Positions 39,211 to 48,468 are shown, counted from the stretch's first letter. The stretch: 64,000 bases of DNA from Marinobacter litoralis (GCF_016427555.1 NZ_JAELVS010000001.1:1116001-1180000), one strand, 5' to 3'. Notes: generated by a model not told the origin, from the sequence alone. Made by a program: numbers and translations.

Positions 39211-40314
39211 TTATGGGGCCAAAGCCTGCGTGATACGAGTGAGCCGCTCGCTACGAATGGCGTTGCCCAGTTCTTTGCCTTTGAAACCTTGTTTCAGCAA
39301 ATCTTGCGGGTTTACATCCTTTGCGGATTCAGCCGCGAGTTTCAAAGGTTGCACATGTTGCTGCTGGGGCGTGCAAGTGAGCGTAGCTAATAGCAGCTCG
39401 AAGCGCTCGGGCCTGCGCCATAGGTCGGTCTGGTCAAACATGTCCAGCACGCTTTCAGGGGGCGGAGCAGCGTCGTTGTGTTGTGAAAGCCAGTCTGTGG
39501 ACAGGCACACAAGCCGGGTGAGATCCCGGCAGTCGTTCGGGCTTTTCATGGCCACTGCTCTGGCGTTGGCTTCTGGCTCCGGCAGGGCGCTTAGTAATGC
39601 CGCGAATCGCTGGGCGGTTGTGTTGTTTTTTGCGCTCATGCATTGCAACGCTTGAAGGCCGGCATTAAAGCATCCCGTGTTGGCTAGCTCCGGCATTAGA
39701 ATGTCCAATGCGCCTAGTTCATGCAGTACTTTAAAAAACACGGTGGGCGACTTTTCATGCAGCGCGCGCTGAACCTCTTGCCACACCCGTTCCGGCACCA
39801 GATGCTCTAACTCACCGCTACCGATCATTTCCCGCATAAGCGCCATAGTGTCGGTGCAGATGGTGAACCCGAGTGGGTGGAAGCGTGCCGCGAAACGGGC
39901 TGTTCTTAAAATGCGCAGTGGGTCTTCTGCGAACGCTTCGGAAACGTGCCGTAGCGTTTTCTGCTCTAAATCGGCTGAACCATTGAACGGATCGACTAAG
40001 GTGCCATCTTCGCGCTCCGCCATGGCATTGATGGTGAGGTCGCGGCGCTTCAGATCTTCTTCAAGGGTCACGTCCGGAGCGCTGTACACGGTAAAACCGT
40101 GATAGCCTCGACCTTGTTTTCTCTCGGTGCGGGCAAGCGCATATTCTTCGCCGGTTTCGGGGTGCAGAAACACCGGGAAATCTGCGCCCACTTGGCGGTA
40201 GCCTTTTTTCGTCATGGCCTCCGGGGTGGCGCCGACCACAACCCAGTCGCGATCTTTGACCGGAATGCCCAGCCGCCCATCGCGCACTGCGCCGCCCACA
40301 AGGTAGATGTCCAT
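39211..40314 (-). CDS. cca: CCA-adding tRNA nucleotidyltransferase
   Basis: A 367-residue class II nucleotidyltransferase starting [28 protein letters not shown], with the DxD metal pair, [23 protein letters not shown] and [15 protein letters not shown]. It builds or repairs tRNA 3' CCA ends. In E. coli the C-terminal part is an HD phosphodiesterase; here the corresponding stretch reads [15 protein letters not shown] and has lost the His-Asp pair, and the protein is about 45 residues shorter. The ATG at 40314 follows GAGGG and gives the canonical start; one 15 bases upstream lacks a ribosome binding site. Confidence 0.93.
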   Translation of the reverse strand: MDIYLVGGAVRDGRLGIPVKDRDWVVVGATPEAMTKKGYRQVGADFPVFLHPETGEEYALARTERKQGRGYHGFTVYSAPDVTLEEDLKRRDLTINAMAEREDGTLVDPFNGSADLEQKTLRHVSEAFAEDPLRILRTARFAARFHPLGFTICTDTMALMREMIGSGELEHLVPERVWQEVQRALHEKSPTVFFKVLHELGALDILMPELANTGCFNAGLQALQCMSAKNNTTAQRFAALLSALPEPEANARAVAMKSPNDCRDLTRLVCLSTDWLSQHNDAAPPPESVLDMFDQTDLWRRPERFELLLATLTCTPQQQHVQPLKLAAESAKDVNPQDLLKQGFKGKELGNAIRSERLTRITQALAP

Positions 40315-40459
40315 GTTGTTCGCCCTCATTGGTATTGAATGCCATGTTGGCTGAAATCTTAGGCGGGATTATCGATGTGTTATGGACGTGACGCAAATCC
40401 GGAGGGAAGGGGGATTGGTTCGGGGGCAGCGAGCGTGCCCCCGAGAAGATTAAGGCCGC

Positions 40460-41722
40460 TTAGAAGGCCGCACCAAACTCGATCGCGGCACCCACATCTG
40501 CGCTGCTGTATAGAGCACCGATATCCAGGCGAGCACCGAGTACGTTCAGACCGAAGCCCGCGGTGAACTGGGTGCTTTCCTCAATGCCATCGTTGTCGCT
40601 GTTGCTGGCCAGGTTGTGGCGAACACCGGCACGTAACTGGGCATAGCGCCAGGCATCAAACTCGGCACCCACAGCCAGCCATTGGGTGTCGTCTTCGTAG
40701 CCGAAGGCTTCTTTCTTGGTCAAATCCAGTTCAGCCGTTACCACATGGTAAGCACCTTTGTGGGCGATGCCCGCGGTGACCATGGGGTTGAGCTCTAGGG
40801 TGTATTTCTCTTCCAGTGCGGGCCGGCTTTGTGCCGAATCAAGCTCCATCGGAATCAGGTTTTTCACCACGACGCCGGCGTTCCATTCATTTTGCTCACC
40901 GAACGCGTAGGCTGCGCCGATGTCCAGGTTAAAGCCGCTTTTTTCGGTTTGGTAGTCGTCGCCATCGAATTCGTCGTCTTCAAAGCTGGAGACGGTCTCG
41001 GTGTATTGGAAGGTGCGAAGTTCGACGTATTTTGGAGTCACACCCAACTGGAAGCTTTTTCCGTTATTTAGCTCAATCGTTTTAGCTACACTGATGCCGG
41101 CTTCAACCACTGCGGAGGCCAGGATTCGGCCGCGGGATTTCAGATCGCGGTCCAGATCAGCAACAAGGAGCTCCGCAGTAGTCGCGTTCTCCAGGCGCTC
41201 TAGGTAGGCATTGTCGTCCTCATCGAACTCGCCTCGGACAGTCGCGCGTAGATTGGCGTTCGTCATAAAACCAACGGAAATAGAGCCCGTAGGAATCGCA
41301 AAGGCCAAGCCGAGCCCTGCGTCAACTCGGACAGTATCCTTGTCGAAGTTGTTCAATCGCTCACGTAGATCTTTTGCCAGGTTGCGCGCTTCTTGAGGGT
41401 TCGATGAGCGATCTAGATTCTGAAATTCGTCAATCACATCTTGAATGTCGTCAACCTGATCAACTGTCTCTTCTTCGTCCGCCGCCCGAACGTTAACGGA
41501 AGGCAGCATCAATCCAAAGTCATCCGACCAGCCGTGTTGTTGCGACGCCATCATGGCCGGGTTAGTGCTCGGTGCGGCCGATGGTGCGGCGACGGCGATC
41601 CCGGTGCCGCCCATTGCAAACGAGCGTGATGACATAAAGGCTTGGGGACTGGCCAGTGCGGAGGTGGTCGCAATGGACAGGCCAATGGCCAAGGACAGTT
41701 TGTTAAAGCGCGTAGCGTTCAT
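40460..41722 (-). CDS. TraF_2-type outer membrane beta-barrel protein
   Basis: A 420-residue protein with a signal peptide (about 1-24, ending ALA). An N-terminal FadL-like plug region follows, SSRSFAMGGTGIAVAAPSAAPSTNPAMM. The rest is rich in alternating strands ending in an aromatic-terminated strand (AIEFGAAF). This is the family often annotated as conjugal transfer protein TraF, though no conjugation genes are near and the name is misleading. A helical acidic insert (about 80-125) interrupts the barrel. Probable outer membrane channel; substrate unknown. Confidence 0.78.
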   Translation of the reverse strand: MNATRFNKLSLAIGLSIATTSALASPQAFMSSRSFAMGGTGIAVAAPSAAPSTNPAMMASQQHGWSDDFGLMLPSVNVRAADEEETVDQVDDIQDVIDEFQNLDRSSNPQEARNLAKDLRERLNNFDKDTVRVDAGLGLAFAIPTGSISVGFMTNANLRATVRGEFDEDDNAYLERLENATTAELLVADLDRDLKSRGRILASAVVEAGISVAKTIELNNGKSFQLGVTPKYVELRTFQYTETVSSFEDDEFDGDDYQTEKSGFNLDIGAAYAFGEQNEWNAGVVVKNLIPMELDSAQSRPALEEKYTLELNPMVTAGIAHKGAYHVVTAELDLTKKEAFGYEDDTQWLAVGAEFDAWRYAQLRAGVRHNLASNSDNDGIEESTQFTAGFGLNVLGARLDIGALYSSADVGAAIEFGAAF

Positions 41723-41828
41723 TTCGAGCCTATTCGTGTATGTTGTTGGGGGCAGTAGATAATAATGAGATTAGGCCAGATATTCGCGATAAACAGCTGG
41801 CAAGTCGTAACGGTTTGTTCCAGGTTCG

Positions 41829-41855
41829 TAAACAAAGGCAAAATCTTGCCGCTTT
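41829..41855 (+). promoter_or_regulatory. Possible FliA (sigma-28) promoter of the flgP-flgT pair
   Basis: TAAACAAA and GCCGCTTT are separated by 11 bases, the exact geometry of the flagellar consensus TAAAGTTT-N11-GCCGATAA. Four of eight -35 and five of eight -10 positions match. It lies 110 bp upstream of the lipoprotein start. The remaining gap of 41723-41965 shows nothing else clear. Confidence 0.4.
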
Positions 41856-41965
41856 ATTGACCAGTAAGTTTGGATTTGATTGAACGGCCATTCGAATCAA
41901 TCGGTTATCTTTGATGGCGTGATTTTTTCATGGTCATGGAAAACCTGTGTTCCGGAGACGAGATA

Positions 41966-42508
41966 ATGACACTGACAAGGTGCTTTCTGCCCGTGTTGCT
42001 GACCATGGTGCTGGTGGGCTGTGCAACGGGAGGTAAGCAGGATGCCTCGGATGAGTTCGAGCCGATCGTGGTTCAGGTGAGTGGCTTTGGTGTATACGGC
42101 CAATCCCAGCAGGGTCGGTCGGACCCCCAGCAACGCCTGATGGCTCTCAGGGCGTCGAGGTTGGATGCCTATCGAAACCTGGCCGAACGGGTGTATGGCT
42201 CCGTGATATACGGCCACTCGACTGTGAGCGATTTTGCACTCAAGAGCGATAGCTTCCGTGCCTATGTGGACAGCTATGTGCGCGGAGCTCGTACCTTGTC
42301 CGTGAATGAGCACCCAGGGGGCGTGGTTGAAACGGTTATGGAGTTGAAGCTGGAGCCTCAGTTCCAGGAGTGCGCATCCGAGGTAGCGGATGATCAGGTG
42401 CGGGATCTTTGTTCGATCCCCATGCCGAGTCACCACGAATCGAAAAGCGACGTGGCAACCACCGATGTCAAAGGCCAACAGATTGATTCACTTTATTATC
42501 TGGATTAA
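41966..42508 (+). CDS. LPP20-family lipoprotein, FlgP-like
   Basis: A 180-residue lipoprotein. The signal peptide ends in LVGCATGG (Cys about 19). The body contains the LPP20 domain: QVSGFGVYGQSQQG, then RLMALRASRLDAYRNLAERVYGSVIYGHSTVSDFALKSDSFRAYVDSYVRGARTLSV. Vibrio FlgP, an outer-membrane lipoprotein of the flagellar basal disk, belongs to this family. The FlgT-like gene 33 bp downstream strongly supports a flagellar role. The start at ATG 41966 follows CGGAGA. Confidence 0.82.
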   Translation: MTLTRCFLPVLLTMVLVGCATGGKQDASDEFEPIVVQVSGFGVYGQSQQGRSDPQQRLMALRASRLDAYRNLAERVYGSVIYGHSTVSDFALKSDSFRAYVDSYVRGARTLSVNEHPGGVVETVMELKLEPQFQECASEVADDQVRDLCSIPMPSHHESKSDVATTDVKGQQIDSLYYLD

Positions 42509-42541
42509 ACCAGCCGCTTTTCGGCAGGGTTCGGGAGCGTT

Positions 42542-43756
42542 ATGACTCGCATCGTTTTTTTGTGTTTGATTGTGGTGGGTGCCGGTTGGGTGAACGCTGC
42601 AACAATTCTTGAGGGCGTTGGCCATGCCAACATTCGCGAGGACAATCTGGATCAGGCCCGTGCCGAGGCTCGGCAAGCGGCCATGCGAGATCTGGCGTTG
42701 CAGTATCAGGCGCGAGTCAGTACTCAGGATACCGTTGAAAACGGGCAGCTTACCGAATCGAAAACGGAACTGTCTTCGAATGTCGAACTGCGTAATGCCA
42801 CCATCGTTGATGAGTACCGGCGTGGGAATTTACTGCGAGTGATTGTTCGTGCCGAACTTTCCGGTAGATCCGCGGATGGCGATGGGCGGTGCCAGGCAGG
42901 AAACGCCTCAGGGCTGCGCAAACGAGTGGCGGTAACAGGGTTCCCGATTGTGAATCCGTCTCAAGGAGGCGATCCGGGCCTGGATAATGCGGGTGAGCAG
43001 CTGCCGCAAGCGCTGGTGGCGCGTATGCAGCAGCAGGGTTCGCTTCAGGTGCTCGGATCGACATCGCTTCGCCTGTTCAGCAATTTACCGGATGCACCGA
43101 CCACCCAGGCGAATATGGCCAGCAATCGACTCACTAATGTGGTGCAGTTGGCTCGGGAGCTGGGAGCGCAGTTTGTTGTGACTGGCGTTATTCGGGATAT
43201 CGGCCTGTCTGATCCCGACGCATGGGGCACGTCGGTGTTTGCGAGAATGCAAAGAGGGCTGGGCTTTGGTGATAAGACCCGGCGTTTCGAAACCGAGGTG
43301 ATGGTATTCGACGGTTTCAGTGGTTCACCGGTGTTTCGTAAACGGTTTGAAACCGCAGCCAATTGGAAGCCCTCGGGCACTGGCACGGCAGGCTTTGGAG
43401 CGGCCGGGTTCGAACACAATGAATGGGGTGCGGCTGTTTCTAAGGTAATTGACGAAATGGCAGTATCGGTCAGTAAGGCTCTGAACTGTCAGCCTTTTAT
43501 GGCGCGAATCACTCGTGTCAGTGATCACAAGGTCACTCTGGCGTCCGGTGCGACCGCCGGTTTACGCCCCGGTGACCAACTAAATGTCTATCGCAGCCAA
43601 AGCTACTTTGATTCGCTCGGCGGCACGCCGGAGCTTGATGATGCAGGTGTAACATTAACGCTGGACAGCGTGCACCCGGATTTCAGTACCGGGCGTCTTG
43701 AGACAATGGGCCGCCAGATCAATGTGCAGCGGGACGATCTGGCGATTATCTGGTGA
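42542..43756 (+). CDS. FlgT-like flagellar assembly protein (H-ring)
   Basis: A 404-residue periplasmic protein with a signal peptide (about 1-19). The N-terminal FlgT domain (ATILEGVGHANIREDNLDQARAEARQAAMRDLALQYQARVS) is followed by a middle domain (about 125-290, LGAQFVVTGVIRDIGLS) and a C-terminal SH3-like domain (about 315-404, VTLASGATAGLRPGDQLNVYR). Vibrio FlgT has this three-domain plan and forms the H-ring that anchors the sodium-driven polar motor. No FlgO or other flagellar gene lies nearby. It ends two bases from convergent sufE. Confidence 0.85.
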   Translation: MTRIVFLCLIVVGAGWVNAATILEGVGHANIREDNLDQARAEARQAAMRDLALQYQARVSTQDTVENGQLTESKTELSSNVELRNATIVDEYRRGNLLRVIVRAELSGRSADGDGRCQAGNASGLRKRVAVTGFPIVNPSQGGDPGLDNAGEQLPQALVARMQQQGSLQVLGSTSLRLFSNLPDAPTTQANMASNRLTNVVQLARELGAQFVVTGVIRDIGLSDPDAWGTSVFARMQRGLGFGDKTRRFETEVMVFDGFSGSPVFRKRFETAANWKPSGTGTAGFGAAGFEHNEWGAAVSKVIDEMAVSVSKALNCQPFMARITRVSDHKVTLASGATAGLRPGDQLNVYRSQSYFDSLGGTPELDDAGVTLTLDSVHPDFSTGRLETMGRQINVQRDDLAIIW

Positions 43757-43758
43757 TC

Positions 43759-44220
43759 TCAGGCAGCGGCTTCGGCCGCTGCGATATCCCGAATCTTGCC
43801 GACCATGGCTCGCAGGCCGTTGCCCCGCGTGGGGGAGATGTGACGCATCAGGTCGAGTTGTTCGAACAGTTCGTCAATGTCGGTGGCCAGTAGTTCCCGC
43901 GGCGATTTTGCATTCAGGGCCACCAGAATGATCGCCGCCAGGCCGCGAACGATCATGGCATCAGAATCAATCAGCAAGAACAGCTTGCCGCTCTCTTCAT
44001 CGTGCTGATGAATGACCCAGACTTGGCTTTGACAGCCGTGCACGTAGTTCTCTTCGATGCGGGCTTCATCAGGAAATTCAGGTAACTGCTTGCCCAAGTC
44101 GATGATGAAAGCGTAACGATCTTCCCAGTCGTCCAGAAACTCGAAGGCGTCCAGAACGTCTTCCAATGTGGTTTTTTGGCCGAGGGGGTTATCCAGAAAT
44201 AGCTGTTTGCTGGCGGTCAT
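43759..44220 (-). CDS. sufE: Cysteine desulfuration protein SufE
   Basis: A 153-residue SufE. The persulfide-accepting cysteine is in ENYVHGCQSQVWVIHQHD (about residue 62), and the GLAAIILVALNAKSPRELL helix is typical. It takes sulfur from SufS and boosts its activity. It overlaps sufT by four bases and is last in the suf operon. Its C-terminal Ala/Glu codons contain a UUCG hairpin. Confidence 0.93.
   Translation of the reverse strand: MTASKQLFLDNPLGQKTTLEDVLDAFEFLDDWEDRYAFIIDLGKQLPEFPDEARIEENYVHGCQSQVWVIHQHDEESGKLFLLIDSDAMIVRGLAAIILVALNAKSPRELLATDIDELFEQLDLMRHISPTRGNGLRAMVGKIRDIAAAEAAA
43763..43782. terminator. UUCG-capped hairpin between convergent flgT and sufE
   Basis: GCAGCGGC and GCCGCTGC form a perfect 8-bp stem around a TTCG loop, seven bases beyond the flgT stop and inside the last sufE codons. 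There is no T run, so it may stall transcription or protect mRNA ends rather than act as a classical terminator. Confidence 0.5.
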
Positions 44221-44765
44221 AGCATACCCAGTTCAAGTTTGGCTTCGTCGGTCAGCATGTCGTTGTTCCAGGGCGGATCAAAGGTGAGCTCTACAGTCAC
44301 TTTGTCCACGTTGGGTACATGCTCAACTTTACGCTTCACGTCGTCGGTAATCACCGGGCCCATACCGCAGCCAGCGGCGGTCAGGGTCATTTTGATGTAA
44401 ACGTGATTGCCGTCTTCGGTGCCGTTTTCAATCTTGCACTCGTAAATCAGCCCCAGATCAACCACGTTGACCGGGATTTCCGGATCGTAGGCGCTGCGCA
44501 TGGCTTCCCAGACCTGGTTTTCATTCACTGTGCCGTCGGCGGGTGTTTCAAAGCTGCTTTCCAGCGGTTTCTTGCCCAGTGCGTCTGCGTCGTGGCCTTC
44601 GATGCGAGCCAGATTTCCGTTGACCGCAACGGTGAACGTGCCGCCCAAAGATTGGGTAATCGTCACGAAGGTGTCCGCCGGAATCATGATTTCCGTGCCC
44701 ACGGGCACCAATCGTGCCTCCACTTCGCGCTTCGTCAGGACAACTTCCCGTTCTTGCATGCTCAA
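44217..44765 (-). CDS. sufT: Fe-S cluster assembly protein SufT (DUF59)
   Basis: A 182-residue protein with a unique N-terminal half (LTKREVEARLVPVGTEIMIPADTFVTITQSLGGTFTVAVNGNLARI) and a C-terminal MIP18/DUF59 domain: AYDPEIPVNVVDLGLIYECKI, then MTLTAAGCGMGPVITDDVKRKV with the conserved cysteine. SufT helps mature Fe-S proteins, especially lipoate- or aconitase-type targets, when demand is high. It is placed between sufA and sufE. Confidence 0.92.
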   Translation of the reverse strand: MSMQEREVVLTKREVEARLVPVGTEIMIPADTFVTITQSLGGTFTVAVNGNLARIEGHDADALGKKPLESSFETPADGTVNENQVWEAMRSAYDPEIPVNVVDLGLIYECKIENGTEDGNHVYIKMTLTAAGCGMGPVITDDVKRKVEHVPNVDKVTVELTFDPPWNNDMLTDEAKLELGML

Positions 44766-44777
44766 TAAAGCCTCTGT

Positions 44778-45134
44778 TTATGACACCGTAAAGCTTTCGC
44801 CGCAGCCGCACTCCGCCGTTGCGTTGGGGTTGCGGAAGCGAAACAGGGAGTTGACTCCCTCGGTGACAAAGTCGATTTCAATACCATTAACCAAAGACAG
44901 GTGTTCCTGCTTAACGTACACGTCCACACCGTCGATAGAGAAAATGCGGTCGTCGTTGCCGGGCTGTTCAACCCATTCGGTTTCATACTTGAAGCCCGAG
45001 CAGCCACTCTTTTTAATGGCCAGGCGAATGCCTTTAGCGCCCGGCTTTTTGTCCAGTTGTTTGCGAACGTGTTTGACCGCTGTGGGCGTCATGGTCACGC
45101 TGACATCGTTCGGGGTGAAGACTTCGGCTGACAT
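44778..45134 (-). CDS. sufA: A-type Fe-S carrier SufA/ErpA-like
   Basis: A 118-residue A-type carrier with the three conserved cysteines, one in KKSGCSGFKYETEW and two in AECGCGESFTV. It accepts clusters from SufBCD and passes them on. Its place between sufS and sufT supports the name SufA. Confidence 0.92.
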   Translation of the reverse strand: MSAEVFTPNDVSVTMTPTAVKHVRKQLDKKPGAKGIRLAIKKSGCSGFKYETEWVEQPGNDDRIFSIDGVDVYVKQEHLSLVNGIEIDFVTEGVNSLFRFRNPNATAECGCGESFTVS

Positions 45135-45146
45135 GTTTCCACCTCC

Positions 45147-46400
45147 TCAGGTAAACAGGCGCTGAATTTTCTGCAGGCCAGCGAATAATTGCTCGACCTC
45201 TTCCAGTGTATTGTAAAACGCAAATGAAGCCCGGGCTGTACCGGGTACTCCGTAGAAATCCATCAGTGGCATGGCGCAGTGATGGCCAGTGCGAATGGCA
45301 ATGCCTTGCTGATCCAGCAGGGTGCCGATGTCGCTGGGGTGTAGCCCCGCGATTTTGAACGACATCACGGGCACTTTGTTTTTGGCCGTACCGATGATTT
45401 CCATGCCGGGTACTGTGCTTACCAGCTCGTTGGCACGGGCGAGAAGGGCGTTCTCGGCCGCTTCCATGGCTTTTCGGTCAAGGCTGTCCAGATAACGGAT
45501 GGCGGCAGCCAGCCCCACCGCTTCGGCAATCGCCGGCGTGCCGGCCTCGAATTTGTAGGGCAGAACGTTCCAGGTGGTGCGCTCGAACGACACCCGTTCG
45601 ATCATCTCGCCGCCGCCCTGATAGGGAGGCATCTGTTCCAGCAAGTCGGCGCGGCCGTACAGAACGCCGATGCCGGTAGGGCCGAACAGCTTGTGAGACG
45701 AGAACACGTAGAAATCACAGCCCAAGGCCTGTACGTCAGGCTTGAAATGGGGCACCGCCTGAGCGCCGTCGATCAAGGTCAGTACACCCTGCTCTTTAGC
45801 TTGCTTAATCAGGGAGGCAATCGGGTTCACGGTACCCAGTACGTTCGATACGTGAGTGATGGCCAGAATGCGAGTGCGCTCGTTCAGCAGGTTATTGAAG
45901 GATTCCAGATCCAATTCGCCTGCGGAATTCACCTGCACCGGAACCACTTTGGCACCCGTGCGTTCGGCCACCATCTGCCAGGGCACAATGTTGGCGTGAT
46001 GCTCCATGTGGCTGACCAGAATCTCGTCGCCTTCTTTCAGGCGAGGCGCCAAGCCGTTGGCCACGAGATTGATGGCTTCGGTGGTGCCGCGAGTCCAGAT
46101 GATTTCGCGCGTGCTGGGCGCATTCAGGAATCCGCGAACGGTTTCCCGCGCGCCTTCAAAGGCCGCTGTGGCCCGATCACCGAGGGTGTGAGCGCCCCGG
46201 TGCACATTGGAGTGCATTTCCCGGTAGTAACGGTCCATGGCATCCAGGACAGCGGTTGGCTTTTGGGCCGAGGCACCGTTGTCCAGATACACCAACGGCT
46301 TCCCGTTAACCTCTTGGGCCAGAATGGGAAAGTCGCGCCGGATGCGTTCTACATCAAACGCTTTGGTGCTGGTGTTGCTTGCCATGGACAGATCGCTCAT
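45147..46400 (-). CDS. sufS: Cysteine desulfurase SufS
   Basis: A 417-residue group II PLP desulfurase. The PLP lysine is in FSSHKLFGPTGIGVLYGR, the SufS-type signature VYLDNGASAQKP lies near the N-terminus, and the catalytic Cys in IRTGHHCAMPLMDFYG near the C-terminus. It releases sulfur from cysteine as a persulfide and hands it to SufE. Four bases separate it from sufD. Confidence 0.96.
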   Translation of the reverse strand: MSDLSMASNTSTKAFDVERIRRDFPILAQEVNGKPLVYLDNGASAQKPTAVLDAMDRYYREMHSNVHRGAHTLGDRATAAFEGARETVRGFLNAPSTREIIWTRGTTEAINLVANGLAPRLKEGDEILVSHMEHHANIVPWQMVAERTGAKVVPVQVNSAGELDLESFNNLLNERTRILAITHVSNVLGTVNPIASLIKQAKEQGVLTLIDGAQAVPHFKPDVQALGCDFYVFSSHKLFGPTGIGVLYGRADLLEQMPPYQGGGEMIERVSFERTTWNVLPYKFEAGTPAIAEAVGLAAAIRYLDSLDRKAMEAAENALLARANELVSTVPGMEIIGTAKNKVPVMSFKIAGLHPSDIGTLLDQQGIAIRTGHHCAMPLMDFYGVPGTARASFAFYNTLEEVEQLFAGLQKIQRLFT

Positions 46401-46404
46401 GCCT

Positions 46405-47691
46405 TCAGATCTCCTGGAAGGTTTGCTCGAAGAATTCGTTCAGACGTACCTGGGCTGTTTCCCGCACGACTTCCAGCGGTATCTGGCTGACCAGTTCGTT
46501 AATGAACGCCATGGTGAGCAGTACGTTTGCGTCGCGGCGACCAATGCCCCGTGACAGCAGGTAGAAAATGGATTCTTCGTCCAGCTGTCCGATGGTGGCC
46601 CCGTGGGCACACTTCACATCGTCGGCGTAGATTTCCAGTTCCGGTTTGGTGTCGATTTCGGCACCGTTGTTCAGCAACAGGTTTTTGTTGTTCATATCCG
46701 CAAAGGATTTTTGTGCGTCCTGATGGATATGAATGCGCCCATTGAAGATCGCGTGGGATTGGTCTGCCGCGATATTCCGGTAGGTTTCTTCGCTGTTGCA
46801 GTTCGCCGCCACATGGTCAATGGAAGTGTGGTTGTCGTAGTGCTGTTTGCCTTGAGTCACCACCACGCCATTGAGCTTGGTTTCGGCTTCTTCGCCGACC
46901 AGACGCACTTGCAGGTCGTGCCGGCGCAGGGGGCCGCCAAAACCAACGCAGTGGCTTTCAAAGCGCGAACCACGGTTCTGAACCACGCCGGTGGCCCCAA
47001 TGTGCTGAACCGATTCGCCTTCCATGTTCAGGCGAATGCTGGTTACGTTCGCGCCGTCTGCGAGGCTGAATTCAGTCACTGTGTTAACGAACGCAGGCGC
47101 GCTGCCGCTTGAGGTGTACTCTTCAACCAGTGTGATCTGGCTGTTTGCTCCGGCTTCCACGAAAATGCGCGGGAAAGCTGAGCCGCTGGCATCCGCTGCG
47201 GTTTCGTGAATGATGAACAGCGGCTGATCCAGAGCCGCGCCGGCTTCCAGGCGCACGAGCAGTCCGTCATCAAAACGCGCGCCGTTCAGGCGAGCGAATT
47301 GCGCCTGATCGTGGTCCAGAGTGCTGCCAAGCTGAAGGGCGAGCACGTCCGCTTGTTGGTTATCAAGATCGCTGAAGCTTTGGATGGTGATGCCATCCAT
47401 ATCCGGGTAGTCGCTGGCTTCAGGGATAAAAATCCCGTTGCGAAATACGACCTTGTAGCCAGAAACCGCCAGGCTGTTGCCGGTCTTGCCTTCGGCAGGC
47501 AAGGAAATGGCCAGCTCGTCGGACAGCTTCAAATACTTGCTGGAATACTTCCAGTTTTCGGTTTTACGGGTGGGCAGTGGCATATCAACCAACAGACTCG
47601 CCCGTTGTTTACGCAGCGCCAGCAATGGCTCAGGCAGGGTTTGCCCGGCCGGATGCAGAAAGGCGCTGGAAAGCATAGGTGCTTGATTCAT
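46405..47691 (-). CDS. sufD: Fe-S cluster assembly scaffold component SufD
   Basis: A 428-residue SufB/SufD-type beta-helix protein. RKTENWKYSS near residue 45 and the C-terminal DDVKCAHGATIGQLDEESIFYLLSRGI, with its conserved Cys-His, are the SufD hallmarks. It partners SufB in the SufBC2D scaffold. Sixteen bases lie between it and sufC. Confidence 0.95.
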   Translation of the reverse strand: MNQAPMLSSAFLHPAGQTLPEPLLALRKQRASLLVDMPLPTRKTENWKYSSKYLKLSDELAISLPAEGKTGNSLAVSGYKVVFRNGIFIPEASDYPDMDGITIQSFSDLDNQQADVLALQLGSTLDHDQAQFARLNGARFDDGLLVRLEAGAALDQPLFIIHETAADASGSAFPRIFVEAGANSQITLVEEYTSSGSAPAFVNTVTEFSLADGANVTSIRLNMEGESVQHIGATGVVQNRGSRFESHCVGFGGPLRRHDLQVRLVGEEAETKLNGVVVTQGKQHYDNHTSIDHVAANCNSEETYRNIAADQSHAIFNGRIHIHQDAQKSFADMNNKNLLLNNGAEIDTKPELEIYADDVKCAHGATIGQLDEESIFYLLSRGIGRRDANVLLTMAFINELVSQIPLEVVRETAQVRLNEFFEQTFQEI

Positions 47692-47706
47692 TCCGCGGCC
47701 TCCTGA

Positions 47707-48468
47707 TCAGTTGCTGGTGTCTTCGTCTTTGATTCCCAACCAGCCGTAACCGCGTTCTTCCAATTCAAGTGCCAGTTCACGGCCACCGGATTTAACGATT
47801 CGGCCGCCGGCCAGAACGTGTACGTAGTCCGGTACGATGTGGTTAAGCAGGCGCTGGTAGTGGGTGACCATCAGAATGGCGCGGTCTTCAGCGCGCAGAG
47901 CGTTTACGCCGTTGGAAACCACTTGCAGTGCGTCGATGTCTAGGCCGGAGTCGGTTTCGTCCAGAATCGCCAGCTTTGGCTGAAGCAGCAGGGCTTGCAT
48001 GATTTCGTTACGCTTTTTCTCACCGCCGGAGAAGTCTTCGTTAACGCCACGCTTCAGGAACGAAGGGTCCAGATCGACTTGCTTGGACACTTCTTTGGCC
48101 TGCTTCATGAATTCGGCCGCGTTCATTTCTTCTTCGCCGCGATGTTTGCGCTGGGCGTTGACCGCAGTGCGGAGGAACTGAAGGTTGCTTACGCCGGGGA
48201 TTTCAACCGGGTATTGGAATGCCAGAAAAACGCCTTCGCGAGCGCGTTCTTCGATGGCGAGGTCCAGCAGGTTTTCACCGTTCAGGGTGACTTCGCCGCT
48301 GGTGACTTCAAATGCCTCGTTGCCTGCCAGAACCTGTGACAGGGTGCTCTTACCAGAACCGTTGGGGCCCATGATGGCGTGAACTTCCCCGGGCTTGATA
48401 TCCAGGTTGATGCCTTTGAGGATGGCTTTGTCCTCAACGGATGCGTGCAGGTTTTTGATGCTCAGCAT
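47707..48468 (-). CDS. sufC: Fe-S cluster assembly ATPase SufC
   Basis: A 253-residue soluble ABC ATPase: Walker A MGPNGSGKST, signature FSGGEKKRNEIMQALLLQP, Walker B LAILDETDSGLDIDAL and the switch His in VTHYQRLLNHI. The DETDSGLD variant is typical of SufC. It drives the conformational change of SufB-SufD during cluster assembly. Confidence 0.97.
   Translation of the reverse strand: MLSIKNLHASVEDKAILKGINLDIKPGEVHAIMGPNGSGKSTLSQVLAGNEAFEVTSGEVTLNGENLLDLAIEERAREGVFLAFQYPVEIPGVSNLQFLRTAVNAQRKHRGEEEMNAAEFMKQAKEVSKQVDLDPSFLKRGVNEDFSGGEKKRNEIMQALLLQPKLAILDETDSGLDIDALQVVSNGVNALRAEDRAILMVTHYQRLLNHIVPDYVHVLAGGRIVKSGGRELALELEERGYGWLGIKDEDTSN

Noticed and set aside
40460..41722. Evidence of a conjugative element from the TraF-like name
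   Set aside because: The family name is historical; the protein is a FadL-like barrel and no other transfer, relaxase or pilus gene is near.
41761..41860. Sigma-54 promoter upstream of the FlgP-like gene
   Set aside because: The best GG...GC pair (AGGCAAAATCTTGC) has nine bases between instead of ten.
45693..46490. 265-codon plus-strand frame opposite sufS
   Set aside because: Antisense to a complete cysteine desulfurase; no ribosome binding site or domain.
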